The notes: generated by a model not told the origin, from the sequence alone. Positions 7,881-16,592 are shown, counted from the stretch's first letter. The stretch is 63,649 bases of DNA from Streptococcus mitis SK579 (GCF_000257905.1 NZ_AJJL01000033.1:1-63649), one strand, 5' to 3'. Translations and numbers: made by a program.

Positions 7881-9365
7881 GTGATTGACAAATATATAGT
7901 TGTGGGAAATGGATTCGATATGAATATTGGACTAAAGTCTTCCTATCAGTCTTTTTTGGATGATATAGGTGAGAATTATAAATTGAAAGAACTGTCAGAT
8001 TTTTATAAGTTTAATCCACTATTCCAAAAAGATATTAACGATAATTGGTCTGATTTCGAAGGACTATTTGAGAATCTTATCTTTAATGCTAATTCAATTG
8101 AGGACAAAAAACTAGCTTGTAAAACGATTGATACATATAATCAAGCATTGGAAAGGTTAGAACTTCAATTTTATACCTATCTTAGTCGAGAATATCGTCA
8201 ATGGAAACAACGAATAGTAGGCGAAGTAAATCCTGTGTACCGTTCGATTTTTAGAGATGCTAAGGTTTTCAATTTTAATTACACAAATACGTTATCAGAT
8301 ATTGAACTGAAGGATTTAGCAGGTAAAGTTTTTCAAGTTCATGGTAGTCTAGAGAATCGCAATATTATTTTCGGTGGAGGTTTTCTAGAGCACGATAGAG
8401 TTTCTGAGATAGTTTTACCTAACTCGACGGATAATGATAAGTTAGTGAGAATTAAAAAGGATCATCTATTATTAAAAGAACGAGATGAAATGACAAAAGA
8501 CATCGAGTCAGATGGTGAAATTGACCTTTATATCTTAGGGCATTCGGTGGCTGGAACGGATTTGAACTTTTTGAGTAAATTGATAGAAAAAGCAAGAAAG
8601 ATTTATCTATTTTACTATAAACGGGATTATAGCGAAAAGATGCAAACTCTTCTCCAAAATTTTAATCGTGATGTAGTCGAAAAAGTTCAATTGATTCCTT
8701 TTGTGGATGTATTAGTAGATAAGGAACAAGTTTTGGAATTCAATCTGTCTGGAGAAAAGCTTTCAGAAGAAGAAAAAGGTGAAGAAGAATTACTTCTTTT
8801 TCAAAAGCTTTTTAATCTGAATATTCCTAAAAATAAGGAATTTGAAAAGATTTGGATAACAGTTTCTTCCTTGGAATGTTCAGATATTCGATCGATTCAA
8901 CTCAAAAGTGACGAAGACTGTGAAGGATTAGAGTGGATATTGAAGTTTATCGAATTTGAGGAAAATGATAAGAGTAAAGAAATACCAATTGAGTTTGAAA
9001 GTGTGAGAGAGAATGCAGGATTTTCTACTTTGATTTTGTCAGATTCTTTTAAAGTTTTATTAAGCAATTGCTCGGAATTGAGGATAAAAAATTGCTCGAT
9101 TTCTACAGATGACTTATTCGATAATCTGAAAGGAAGTAGATGCAGTGCTATTCGTATTTGGGATAGTAGACTGACTACTGAGAAAAAATCTATTGACTTA
9201 TCGGGTTTCCCAAATTTAGAGGAAATAGAAATTCAAAATTCAATTTTTACAAGACCTATTTTGCCAGAATGTGAGAAAGAGTTTCATTTCATCCATCCAG
9301 GGAATGCACAACTAGAATTAAAAGTAAATGTAGATTCTATGAATTTGATTAAAGAAAGGGAGTAA
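7881..9365 (+). CDS. abiH: AbiH-family abortive infection protein with repetitive C-terminal extension
   Basis: 494 aa, GTG start 5 nt after AAGGAGGGG. The N-terminus Gly-Asn-Gly-Phe-Asp with Gly-Leu-Lys-Ser-Ser-Tyr (residues 9-22) is the AbiH signature (PF14253). Further family-type motifs are Asn-Phe-Asn-Tyr-Thr-Asn (about 129-134), His-Gly-Ser-Leu (about 154) and Leu-Gly-His-Ser (about 219). AbiH was first found as a lactococcal phage abortive-infection gene; its biochemistry is not settled. After about residue 340 the protein changes to acidic, leucine/isoleucine-rich segments with irregular repeats like a solenoid, perhaps a sensor. The base composition is clearly AT-richer than hsdM. 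It ends 1 nt before hsdS, whose SD lies inside it, so the two are translationally coupled. Confidence 0.85.
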   Translation: MIDKYIVVGNGFDMNIGLKSSYQSFLDDIGENYKLKELSDFYKFNPLFQKDINDNWSDFEGLFENLIFNANSIEDKKLACKTIDTYNQALERLELQFYTYLSREYRQWKQRIVGEVNPVYRSIFRDAKVFNFNYTNTLSDIELKDLAGKVFQVHGSLENRNIIFGGGFLEHDRVSEIVLPNSTDNDKLVRIKKDHLLLKERDEMTKDIESDGEIDLYILGHSVAGTDLNFLSKLIEKARKIYLFYYKRDYSEKMQTLLQNFNRDVVEKVQLIPFVDVLVDKEQVLEFNLSGEKLSEEEKGEEELLLFQKLFNLNIPKNKEFEKIWITVSSLECSDIRSIQLKSDEDCEGLEWILKFIEFEENDKSKEIPIEFESVRENAGFSTLILSDSFKVLLSNCSELRIKNCSISTDDLFDNLKGSRCSAIRIWDSRLTTEKKSIDLSGFPNLEEIEIQNSIFTRPILPECEKEFHFIHPGNAQLELKVNVDSMNLIKERE

Positions 9366-9366
9366 T

Positions 9367-10464
9367 ATGACAAAAAAACCAAGTTATCGCTTTGTGGGTT
9401 ATACCGAACCTTGGGAGCAGAGAAAGTTAGGAGAATGTACAGAGATATCAGCTGGTGGAGATATTGAAAAATCTAAATTATTGAATAACGGTAAGTATCC
9501 AGTGATTGCAAATGCTCTCACAAGTGATGGAATTGTTGGATATTATAATGATAGCTATAGAATAGAAGCTCCTGCAGTTACAGTAACAGGTCGAGGTGAT
9601 GTTGGAGTGGCAAAAGCTCGTAATGTAAATTTTACTCCTGTTGTACGTTTATTATCATTAAAATCAGAACATGATGTTATTTTTTTAGAGAATGCTATAA
9701 ATACTCAAAAAATTGTAATTGAGTCAACAGGGGTTCCCCAGTTAACTGCGCCACAACTAGGAAGGTATAACATCTTTTTCCCCTCCCTCCCCGAGCAAAC
9801 TGCCATTGGTTATTTCTTCCAAGATATTGACCAGCTTATTAGCCTTCAACAGCGTAAGTTAGAGGTGCTTAAGGAGCAGAAGAAAACCTACCTCAAGCTC
9901 CTCTTCCCAGCCAAAGGGCAAACCAAACCAGTCCTTCGCTTCGCAGGATTTGAAGATGAGTGGACTAGTGCTTTATTAGGAGATATATCGGAATTATATC
10001 AACCAAAAACAATATCTAGTGAAGAGTTACTAACAGAGGGCTTTCCAGTATTTGGCGCGAATGGTTATATTGGATATTATAAGGACTACAATCATAAAGA
10101 AGATCAAGTTACCATCTCTGCGAGGGGAGAGGGAACAGGAACACCAAGCTTTGTTGAAGGACCTGTTTGGATTACAGGTAATTCAATGGTTGTTAATGTT
10201 GAGAAACAAGCTAATATTATTAAGCAATTTTTGTATGCTTTTTGTCTATCGTTTAATTTTAAACCTTTTGTTACAGGTGGAGCACAGCCTCAATTAACAA
10301 GGGAAGTTTTAAAAAAAGTAAATATTATGTTACCTTCTCTCTCTGAACAAGAAGCCATCGGTTCTTTCTTCCAAGACCTAGATAAGGCCATTGCCAAGCA
10401 AGAGGAAAAAGTCAACCAGCTCAAAGAAAGCAAACAAACCCTACTCAGAAAAATGTTTATCTAA
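9367..10464 (+). CDS. hsdS: Type I restriction-modification specificity subunit S
   Basis: 365 aa with the usual pseudo-twofold layout: target recognition domain 1 (about residues 15-140), a conserved helix (about 145-175, with Leu-Pro-Glu-Gln and Phe-Phe-Gln-Asp), TRD2 (about 195-325), and a second matching helix (about 328-365). Each TRD begins Phe-x-Gly-[Tyr/Phe]...Trp and ends Ser-Leu-x-Glu-Gln. HsdS chooses the bipartite DNA target and holds two HsdM and two HsdR. Both TRDs are AT-rich while the helices match the host composition, the usual sign of TRD exchange. No second hsdS, truncated cassette or recombinase is nearby, so inversion-type phase variation is not supported. The ATG follows the abiH stop by 1 nt. 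Confidence 0.93.
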   Translation: MTKKPSYRFVGYTEPWEQRKLGECTEISAGGDIEKSKLLNNGKYPVIANALTSDGIVGYYNDSYRIEAPAVTVTGRGDVGVAKARNVNFTPVVRLLSLKSEHDVIFLENAINTQKIVIESTGVPQLTAPQLGRYNIFFPSLPEQTAIGYFFQDIDQLISLQQRKLEVLKEQKKTYLKLLFPAKGQTKPVLRFAGFEDEWTSALLGDISELYQPKTISSEELLTEGFPVFGANGYIGYYKDYNHKEDQVTISARGEGTGTPSFVEGPVWITGNSMVVNVEKQANIIKQFLYAFCLSFNFKPFVTGGAQPQLTREVLKKVNIMLPSLSEQEAIGSFFQDLDKAIAKQEEKVNQLKESKQTLLRKMFI

Positions 10465-10499
10465 GATACAAAGACCTCAAAAAGCCCAGTAAAAATAGG

Positions 10500-10544
10500 A
10501 AACTGGCGCAGTCTTCGATGAAGACCAGACAGTTTATCTTTTTT
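10500..10544 (+). terminator. Hairpin/terminator between hsdS and hsdM
   Basis: GTCTTC (10511-10516) pairs with GAAGAC (10520-10525) around a 3-nt loop, and AAACTG (10500-10505) with CAGTTT (10530-10535) outside an internal loop. TCTTTTTT follows. It would reduce read-through from abiH-hsdS into hsdM, implying a separate promoter for hsdM in 10545-10620, where I see only weak candidates. Confidence 0.6.
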
Positions 10545-10636
10545 ACCTAGCTTTTAGGTCGTGTTCAATTCATAAGATACCAAGACCGTAAAAAGCTACA
10601 CTAAACGAATGAAAGTAGAAATTGATAGGAGACCCT

Positions 10637-12238
10637 ATGTCACAAACAGATTTATCAAGAGAACTCTACCAATCCCTCTGGAATGCGGCAGATATCCTGC
10701 GTGGCCAGATGGAAGCCAATGAATACAAGTCCTACCTCTTGGGCTTGATTTTCTACAAATACCTATCCGACAACATCCTCCAAGCCGTCTGTGATAACTT
10801 GGACGAGACCTTTGAGTCCTTCCAGCAAGCACAGCTTCTCTATGAGGAAAACTTTGCGGATACAGATGTCAGTGAAGACCTCATCGAGGTCTTAAATGAC
10901 GATCTGGGCTATGTGATTGAGCCTTCTCTGACCTTTACCAAGCTGGTTCAGTCTATCCATGAAGGAACCTTCCAGCTAGAGTCCCTAGCCCAAAGTTTCC
11001 GTGATATCGAGCAGGCCAATGAAAAATTTGAAAATCTTTTCGAAGATATCGACCTCTACGCTAAAAAGCTAGGTAATACCCCACAAAAGCAAAACAAGAC
11101 CATCTCTGAGGTTATGAAACAGCTCAACGACCTCAATGTATCTGGTCATGCTGGTGATATCTTGGGTGATGCTTATGAGTACTTGATTGGCCAGTTTGCC
11201 AGTGATTCTGGGAAAAAGGCTGGAGAGTTCTATACACCTCAAGCAGTTTCTCACCTCATGACTCAGATTGTCTTTGCAGGGCGCGAGCATCAAAAGGGCA
11301 TGTCGGTTTACGACCCGACCATGGGTTCTGGTTCTCTCTTGCTCAATGCCAAGCGCTATAGTAAGGAAGCTTCGACGATTTCTTACTACGGTCAGGAGTT
11401 GATTACTTCGACCTTCAACCTTGCTCGTATGAATATGATGCTTCATGGAGTTGCCATTGAGAACTATCACCTCAGCAACCACGATACCCTAGACGAAGAT
11501 TGGCCAACTACGGAGCCGACAGACTTTGATGGGGTTTTGATGAATCCACCCTATTCACTGAAGTGGTCAGCAGATAGTGGCTTCCTGCAAGATCCTCGCT
11601 TTTCAAGTTATGGAGTTCTTGCACCTAAGTCCAAAGCAGATTTTGCCTTCCTTCTTCACGGTTTTTACCACCTCAAGCATAATGGTGTCATGGCCATCGT
11701 TCTTCCTCACGGAGTCCTCTTTCGAGGAGCAGCCGAGCAAAAGATTCGCCAGCACCTGCTAGAAGAAGGCGCTATTGATACAGTTATCGGCTTGCCGGCA
11801 AATATCTTCTATAATACCTCTATCCCGACAACCATTATTATCCTTAAAAAGAATCGCACCAATAAGGATGTCTTCTTTATTGATGCCTCAAAAGAGTTTG
11901 AAAAAGGGAAAAATCAAAACAATATGACCGAAGACCATATTGCCAAGATTTTGGAGACCTATCAAAAACGCGAAAATGTCGAGAAGTTCGCCCATCTAGC
12001 CAGCTTTGAAGAGATTGTCGAAAATGACTACAACCTTAACATTCCACGCTATGTCGATACCTTTGAGGAAGAACCTGTTGTACCCCTCGCCGACCTCGCC
12101 GACCAGCTCGCAGAGATTGATAAAGAGATTGGTCAAGTAGAAGCCAGACTCGCAAAAATGCGCAGCCAACTAGTAGGCACAACACCAGAAGCCCAAGCAG
12201 AATTAACCGCCTATCTCGAAAAGTTGAATGAGATTTAG
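10637..12238 (+). CDS. hsdM: Type I restriction-modification DNA methyltransferase subunit M
   Basis: 533 aa. An N-terminal helical HsdM_N domain (about residues 5-140) is followed by an N6-adenine methyltransferase. SAM-binding motif I is Asp-Pro-Thr-Met-Gly-Ser-Gly-Ser (about 226-233), and the catalytic motif IV Asn-Pro-Pro-Tyr lies near residue 303. A C-terminal coiled coil would contact HsdS. The ATG at 10637 has AGGAG (10627-10631) 5 nt upstream; an upstream TTG at 10622 precedes the SD and is rejected. With HsdS it methylates the host target; with HsdR it forms the restriction complex. The last gene of the island, it is set apart from hsdS by a 172-nt gap with a hairpin and is closer to host base composition than abiH. 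Confidence 0.94.
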   Translation: MSQTDLSRELYQSLWNAADILRGQMEANEYKSYLLGLIFYKYLSDNILQAVCDNLDETFESFQQAQLLYEENFADTDVSEDLIEVLNDDLGYVIEPSLTFTKLVQSIHEGTFQLESLAQSFRDIEQANEKFENLFEDIDLYAKKLGNTPQKQNKTISEVMKQLNDLNVSGHAGDILGDAYEYLIGQFASDSGKKAGEFYTPQAVSHLMTQIVFAGREHQKGMSVYDPTMGSGSLLLNAKRYSKEASTISYYGQELITSTFNLARMNMMLHGVAIENYHLSNHDTLDEDWPTTEPTDFDGVLMNPPYSLKWSADSGFLQDPRFSSYGVLAPKSKADFAFLLHGFYHLKHNGVMAIVLPHGVLFRGAAEQKIRQHLLEEGAIDTVIGLPANIFYNTSIPTTIIILKKNRTNKDVFFIDASKEFEKGKNQNNMTEDHIAKILETYQKRENVEKFAHLASFEEIVENDYNLNIPRYVDTFEEEPVVPLADLADQLAEIDKEIGQVEARLAKMRSQLVGTTPEAQAELTAYLEKLNEI

Positions 12239-12256
12239 AGAGTAGGCTAAGAATGA

Positions 12257-12290
12257 AAAAACGCAGGACGGTCTGAGCCTGCGTTTTGGT
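12257..12290 (+). terminator. Terminator of hsdM
   Basis: AAAACGCAGG (12257-12266) pairs with CCTGCGTTTT (12278-12287). The A-run and T-run could also serve the convergent gene on the minus strand. Confidence 0.75.
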
Positions 12291-12359
12291 TTCCTCAAAT
12301 TTGGGAAAAGACCATATTATTTCAAAAATTTTTAGGAATGAAAATAAAATATTTAATAT

Positions 12360-13094
12360 TTAATATTTAGTCATGAAATCTCCAAGATTTTTGATTTGTT
12401 GTTTAATGATGTGGTATTGTTCAGTTGAGCTTTTAGGGAGAACATATCTTGTAGATCGTCCCTTACCTTCTATCTCAATATACTTTTTATTTTGTAGAGA
12501 TTTCAAATTTTCTCTAAATTTATACTCAGTCATGAGAGAATTTTCGAGGGCATCATTTTTAGTAATGCTACCATTTTTAATGATATATTCAAGTATTATC
12601 TTTTCATTATCTGATGTATCCGCATAAGAAGACAATAAGTCTACTTTCCAGATTGTAACAACAGTACTATCAAAGGTAGTGCTTACCTCAGGGATTTTTA
12701 GTTTATATTTTTCGGAAATATCAAAAATTTTTGGTCCACCTGATCCAGCTTTTTCGGACATCCCAATTCTACGGAATAATGAAGAGATTGTACTATTTCG
12801 CGTTTTGGAAGTTCCGCCATGTATAAATTCGGAAATAGAAATTTTCATCTTACCTGGATTTTTAAATTCATAGAAGTCTTGATAAGCTGTAATAACTATA
12901 GGAGAATCAAAGTCATAGTAAGCATGCATTAAGCAGTTTACTAAAGCTTCACGTATAGATTCAGATAGGTCTTTCTTGAATGGTAAACGGTGGGCAGATT
13001 CGTTATTAAACTCAAATCTATCATTTGTTGTAGTAGTTAATTTTTTATATGCTAAATTGAAAAAATCAAACATGTTTAAATCAGGGTACATCAT
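12360..13094 (-). pseudogene. 3' fragment (HATPase-like and winged helix) of the frameshifted COG2865 gene
   Basis: 244 codons from an internal Met. No ribosome binding site precedes this ATG; upstream of it the same frame continues open back to the A5 tract, showing that this is the rest of the broken gene rather than an independent one. The C-terminal 85 residues resemble a winged helix. Confidence 0.75.
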
Positions 13095-13156
13095 ATCCCC
13101 TGTTGAAATTCTATCGTTCCACCTAGTTGAGAGGGAGGTATCTTTTTCAAAATAGT

Positions 13157-13843
13157 CTAATTGAAATTTGGGATAACGAGAAATGATAGAATTGTACTTT
13201 CCAAAAATATTAGTCCTCCTGCGGTTAATTTATATGTATTATCAATCCTGTCTTTTTTAAATACACCAATTTCGATTAGAAAATTTCTCAACGAAATGCT
13301 ATTATATTTTATATTACCAGTAAGTTCAATTAATAATTGCTTGTAATGTTCTATTGTATCTAAATTTAAATCATTTTCGTCAAAATTATTAAGTAACTCA
13401 CTATCAATATCATCATGAGAACTAGTCATCAGATATTTAAGTTCTTCTTTATCAAGTCGAACATCGCCTTCACCTAATCTTTTATATGACTCACGATAAT
13501 CATTTTTTAGATGGACGGGTTTTTGGTGAGGATTCGCTTCTCTTACAGTGATTACCATGAGTTGTTTATTTTTGCCTGGAATGTCAATGTATTCAATATC
13601 ATTATCGGTAAGTAAGCTACAGCTAACTTTTTGTTTGTTTGCGACTAAAGCGAATAAATTGTCTCGTATTTTTTGAGGATTATTGACTCCTTGGTAGGGG
13701 TCAATATTTTTTTCGTCTATCCCGAGAATTATTTTCCCGCCATTTGTATTTGCAAATGCTGAGTAGGTTTCCCAGAAAGACTCTGGAAGATCGTTTTTAG
13801 CTTTTTTGTATTCTAAATCAACCCCTTCAAATTTTAAGTCCAT
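13157..13843 (-). pseudogene. 5' fragment (AlbA_2 domain) of the frameshifted COG2865 gene
   Basis: 228 codons ending in about 13 out-of-frame residues after the shift at 13203-13207. If translated alone it would be a stable-looking AlbA_2 domain without the ATPase and winged-helix parts. Its start ATG (13841-13843) follows AGAAAGGAAA, a good SD. Confidence 0.75.
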
Positions 13844-13897
13844 ATTTTTCCTTTCTAAAATATAATGTTGCTTAAATTTATTTTTTTAAATGATTGT

Positions 13898-13992
13898 CAC
13901 GCGAAAAAGTAAATTTGATAGATAATTAAAATCTTTGATTTCATCGTATTTCTAAGATATATTTTAAAATATTCACGCGAAAATCACGCGAA
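13898..13992. repeat. Three CACGCGAA boxes upstream of the COG2865 gene
   Basis: CACGCGAA occurs at 13898-13905, 13974-13981 and 13985-13992. The last two are 11 nt apart, one helical turn. They lie 55-150 nt in front of the start of the frameshifted gene in otherwise very AT-rich DNA, so they stand out as possible regulator sites, perhaps autoregulatory. The rest of the gene-free gap 13844-14222 holds only AT-rich sequence and the hairpin at 14036-14068. Confidence 0.5.
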
Positions 13993-14035
13993 TATTTGTA
14001 ATCAAAATTCAATTGAAAAATGTAGAATTTTCAAT

Positions 14036-14068
14036 AATAAAATAGATGGATTTAAAATCTATTTTATT
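14036..14068. other. Perfect 12-bp AT-rich inverted repeat
   Basis: AATAAAATAGAT (14036-14047) pairs perfectly with ATCTATTTTATT (14057-14068) around a 9-nt loop. It could be a weak terminator insulating the COG2865 gene from rpmG, or an operator. Confidence 0.45.
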
Positions 14069-14221
14069 ATAACACAGAGATAAGAAAAATAGATAGTGAG
14101 ACAAGTTTAAATAGGATTACTCGCTATGAAATGTTAATTACTTTTGATGGCTTAACAAATATTATCAAAAATGTAGTCATTCGAATGATTTCCCTTGCAA
14201 TATAGTGAAATTGACAAAAAG

Positions 14222-14248
14222 AAAAAAACGCTTGGAACAGCGTTTTTC
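14222..14248 (-). terminator. Terminator of rpmF-rpmG
   Basis: On the minus strand AACGCT (complement of 14238-14244) pairs with AGCGTT, followed by a run of seven T's. It lies 26 nt after the rpmG stop. Confidence 0.75.
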
Positions 14249-14273
14249 CTCTGTATTGATTCGTATTGAATGC

Positions 14274-14423
14274 TTACTTAACTTCTGTAAACACAACGTG
14301 TTTGCGAAGTTTTGGTGAGTATTTCTTCAATTGAAGACGGTCTGGAGTGTTACGTTTGTTTTTAGAAGTAAGGTACAAGCGTTCACCAGATTCTTTGTGT
14401 TCAAGTGTAATATTTACGCGCAT
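14274..14423 (-). CDS. rpmG: 50S ribosomal protein L33, zinc-free (C-) form
   Basis: 49 aa, too short for a 60-aa ORF cut-off. The sequence [17 protein letters not shown] is that of bacterial L33. It has no cysteine, so it lacks the two CxxC zinc knuckles of the C+ paralogue. C- forms can replace zinc-binding L33 when zinc is scarce; whether it is zinc-regulated here is not visible. It follows rpmF by 15 nt with an AGGGAG SD, so both are made from one transcript, a common streptococcal arrangement. Confidence 0.95.
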
Positions 14424-14438
14424 GGTATCTCCCTTCTA

Positions 14439-14621
14439 TTATTCAGCTGATGCAGCTTTAGCGATTTTACGTCCTTTGTAGTATCCTTTAAGTGATACAC
14501 GGTGAGAACGTGAGTAATCTCCAGTAGTTTCGTCAAAGTTTACAGATGGAGCTGTTACTTTGTAGTGTGTACGACGTTTGTTTTTCTTCGCTTTTGAAGT
14601 GCGACGTGCAGGTACTGCCAT
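14439..14621 (-). CDS. rpmF: 50S ribosomal protein L32
   Basis: 60 aa, very basic, starting [10 protein letters not shown], the standard L32 N-terminus, and lacking the four-cysteine zinc motif of some L32 proteins. A component of the large ribosomal subunit near the peptidyl-transferase exit region. First gene of an rpmF-rpmG pair, with an AAAGGAG SD. A promoter lies 56 nt upstream of the start codon. Confidence 0.96.
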
Positions 14622-14677
14622 TTTGATTTCTCCTTTAGGTATTTAAATTCGATTCAATCTACTGATTTTCATCAACC

Positions 14678-14706
14678 ATACTAGGATAACACATTTTTTT
14701 TGTAAA
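14678..14706 (-). promoter_or_regulatory. Promoter of rpmF-rpmG
   Basis: Minus strand: TTTACA (complement of 14701-14706), 17 nt, TAGTAT (complement of 14678-14683). Confidence 0.55.
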
Positions 14707-14766
14707 GTAAAGTTACTTGACAAAAAAAGATGAAAAAATAAGAAGGACATCAACCAAATTAATCTA

Positions 14767-14781
14767 AATTTTCTGAAAATT
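14767..14781 (+). promoter_or_regulatory. CodY box upstream of ilvD
   Basis: AATTTTCTGAAAATT is a perfect match to the Gram-positive CodY consensus AATTTTCWGAAAATT. It ends 14 nt before the proposed -35 of ilvD. CodY with bound branched-chain amino acids represses their synthesis, so ilvD should be derepressed when isoleucine/valine are short. Confidence 0.85.
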
Positions 14782-14795
14782 CAAGAATTTTCTTC

Positions 14796-14824
14796 TGTTC
14801 ATTGCTTTTAAAATGTGTTATAAT
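14796..14824 (+). promoter_or_regulatory. Promoter of ilvD
   Basis: Extended -10 TGTTATAAT (14816-14824) and TGTTCA (14796-14801) at 17 nt, downstream of the CodY box. Confidence 0.65.
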
Positions 14825-14851
14825 AGTAAGAACTGAAATGGGAGGGAACAA

Positions 14852-16555
14852 ATGACTGAATTAGATACACGTCACCGCAGTAGCATTTATGATAGTATGG
14901 TAAAATCACCAAACCGTGCCATGCTTCGTGCGACTGGTATGACAGATAAGGACTTTGAAGCACCGATTGTGGGAGTGATTTCGACTTGGGCGGAAAATAC
15001 ACCATGTAACATTCACTTGCATGATTTTGGGAAATTGGCTAAAGAAGGTGTCAAATCTGCAGGTGCTTGGCCTGTGCAGTTTGGAACTATTACTGTAGCG
15101 GATGGGATTGCCATGGGAACGCCTGGTATGCGTTTCTCTTTGACATCTCGTGATATCATTGCAGACTCAATCGAGGCGGCTATGGGTGGTCACAATGTGG
15201 ATGCCTTCGTCGCTATCGGTGGTTGTGACAAGAACATGCCTGGTTCTATGATTGCCATTGCCAATATGGACATCCCAGCTATTTTCGCCTATGGTGGAAC
15301 CATTGCACCGGGAAATCTTGATGGCAAAGACATTGACTTGGTTTCTGTTTTTGAGGGTATCGGAAAATGGAACCACGGTGACATGACGGCTGAGGACGTG
15401 AAGCGTCTCGAATGTAATGCCTGTCCTGGACCTGGTGGTTGTGGTGGTATGTATACTGCTAATACCATGGCGACAGCTATCGAAGTTCTAGGTATGAGTT
15501 TGCCAGGCTCTTCATCTCACCCAGCTGAATCAGCTGACAAGAAAGAAGACATCGAAGCAGCAGGACGTGCTGTTGTTAAGATGTTGGAACTTGGTCTCAA
15601 ACCGTCAGATATCTTGACTCGTGAAGCCTTTGAAGACGCCATCACTGTAACGATGGCTCTCGGTGGTTCTACAAACGCCACTCTTCACTTGCTTGCCATT
15701 GCTCATGCTGCCAATGTTGACTTGTCACTTGAGGACTTCAATATGATTCAAGAACGTGTGCCTCACTTGGCTGACTTGAAACCTTCTGGTCAGTATGTCT
15801 TCCAAGACCTATATGAAGTCGGTGGTGTCCCTGCGGTTATGAAGTACTTGTTGGCGAATGGTTTCCTTCACGGGGACCGTATCACATGTACTGGTAAGAC
15901 TGTCGCTGAGAACTTAGCTGACTTTGCAGACTTGACACCAGGTCAAAAAGTTATTATGCCACTTGAAAATCCAAAACGTGCAGATGGCCCGCTTATCATC
16001 TTGAACGGGAACCTTGCTCCTGACGGTGCGGTTGCCAAGGTATCAGGTGTGAAAGTTCGTCGTCACGTTGGTCCAGCTAAGGTCTTTGACTCAGAAGAAG
16101 ATGCTATTCAGGCCGTTCTGACTGATGAAATCGTTGATGGCGATGTAGTCGTTGTTCGTTTCGTTGGACCTAAGGGTGGCCCTGGTATGCCTGAGATGCT
16201 GTCACTTTCATCAATGATTGTTGGTAAAGGTCAGGGAGACAAGGTCGCTCTCTTGACAGATGGCCGTTTCTCTGGTGGTACTTATGGTCTGGTTGTGGGA
16301 CATATCGCTCCTGAAGCTCAGGATGGTGGACCAATTGCCTACCTTCGTACAGGCGATATCGTTACGGTTGACCAAGATACCAAAGAAATTTCCATGGCCA
16401 TATCCGAAGAAGAACTTGAAAAACGCAAGGCAGAAACAACCTTGCCACCACTTTACAGCCGTGGTGTCCTCGGTAAATATGCCCACATCGTATCATCTGC
16501 TTCACGCGGAGCCGTGACAGACTTCTGGAATATGGACAAGTCAGGTAAAAAATAA
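14852..16555 (+). CDS. ilvD: Dihydroxy-acid dehydratase
   Basis: 567 aa, the usual length. Converts 2,3-dihydroxy-isovalerate and -3-methylvalerate to the keto acids preceding valine and isoleucine, in the cytosol. The three conserved Fe-S ligand cysteines are present: Cys52 (Asn-Thr-Pro-Cys-Asn), Cys125 (Gly-Gly-Cys-Asp-Lys-Asn) and Cys197 in Gly-Gly-Cys-Gly-Gly-Met-Tyr. The GGGAGGG SD is strong. The gene stands alone between its own promoter/CodY box and a terminator, away from any ilvBNC operon. The convergent DUF59 Fe-S assembly gene next door may be coincidental. Confidence 0.97.
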   Translation: MTELDTRHRSSIYDSMVKSPNRAMLRATGMTDKDFEAPIVGVISTWAENTPCNIHLHDFGKLAKEGVKSAGAWPVQFGTITVADGIAMGTPGMRFSLTSRDIIADSIEAAMGGHNVDAFVAIGGCDKNMPGSMIAIANMDIPAIFAYGGTIAPGNLDGKDIDLVSVFEGIGKWNHGDMTAEDVKRLECNACPGPGGCGGMYTANTMATAIEVLGMSLPGSSSHPAESADKKEDIEAAGRAVVKMLELGLKPSDILTREAFEDAITVTMALGGSTNATLHLLAIAHAANVDLSLEDFNMIQERVPHLADLKPSGQYVFQDLYEVGGVPAVMKYLLANGFLHGDRITCTGKTVAENLADFADLTPGQKVIMPLENPKRADGPLIILNGNLAPDGAVAKVSGVKVRRHVGPAKVFDSEEDAIQAVLTDEIVDGDVVVVRFVGPKGGPGMPEMLSLSSMIVGKGQGDKVALLTDGRFSGGTYGLVVGHIAPEAQDGGPIAYLRTGDIVTVDQDTKEISMAISEEELEKRKAETTLPPLYSRGVLGKYAHIVSSASRGAVTDFWNMDKSGKK

Positions 16556-16558
16556 ACT

Positions 16559-16592
16559 CAAAAAGCAAGCCAACTTCGGCTTGCTTTTTTCA
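16559..16592 (+). terminator. Terminator of ilvD
   Basis: AAGCAAGCC (16563-16571) pairs with GGCTTGCTT (16578-16586), followed by TTTT. Confidence 0.85.

Larger units (their letters stand above)
12360..13843 (-). pseudogene. AlbA_2 / HATPase_c_4 regulator-like protein (COG2865), split by a frameshift
   Basis: Two minus-strand ORFs form one gene of about 494 codons. The 5' part (13157-13843) carries an AlbA_2 (Schlafen-type) domain: Phe-Glu-x-Val-Asp-Leu-Glu-Tyr-Lys-Lys-Ala-Lys near the N-terminus, then Asn-Thr-Asn-Gly-Gly. The 3' part (12360-13094) carries a HATPase_c_4-like region (Ser-Ile-Arg-Glu-Ala-Leu-Val-Asn-Cys) and a C-terminal winged helix. At 13203-13207 there are five A on the plus strand. 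A sixth would restore a frame reading Gly-Gly-Leu-Ile-Phe-Phe-Gly-Lys-Tyr across the junction, and the bridging codons (about 13095-13202) are open in that frame. So this is a single-base loss in a homopolymer: a pseudogene, a slippage switch, or a sequencing error. Family members are DNA/RNA-binding regulators or defence proteins; the target is unknown. Confidence 0.85.

Noticed and set aside
9367..10636. Phase-variable (inverting) hsdS locus
   Set aside because: No second or truncated hsdS, no inverted copies of TRDs and no site-specific recombinase in the island.
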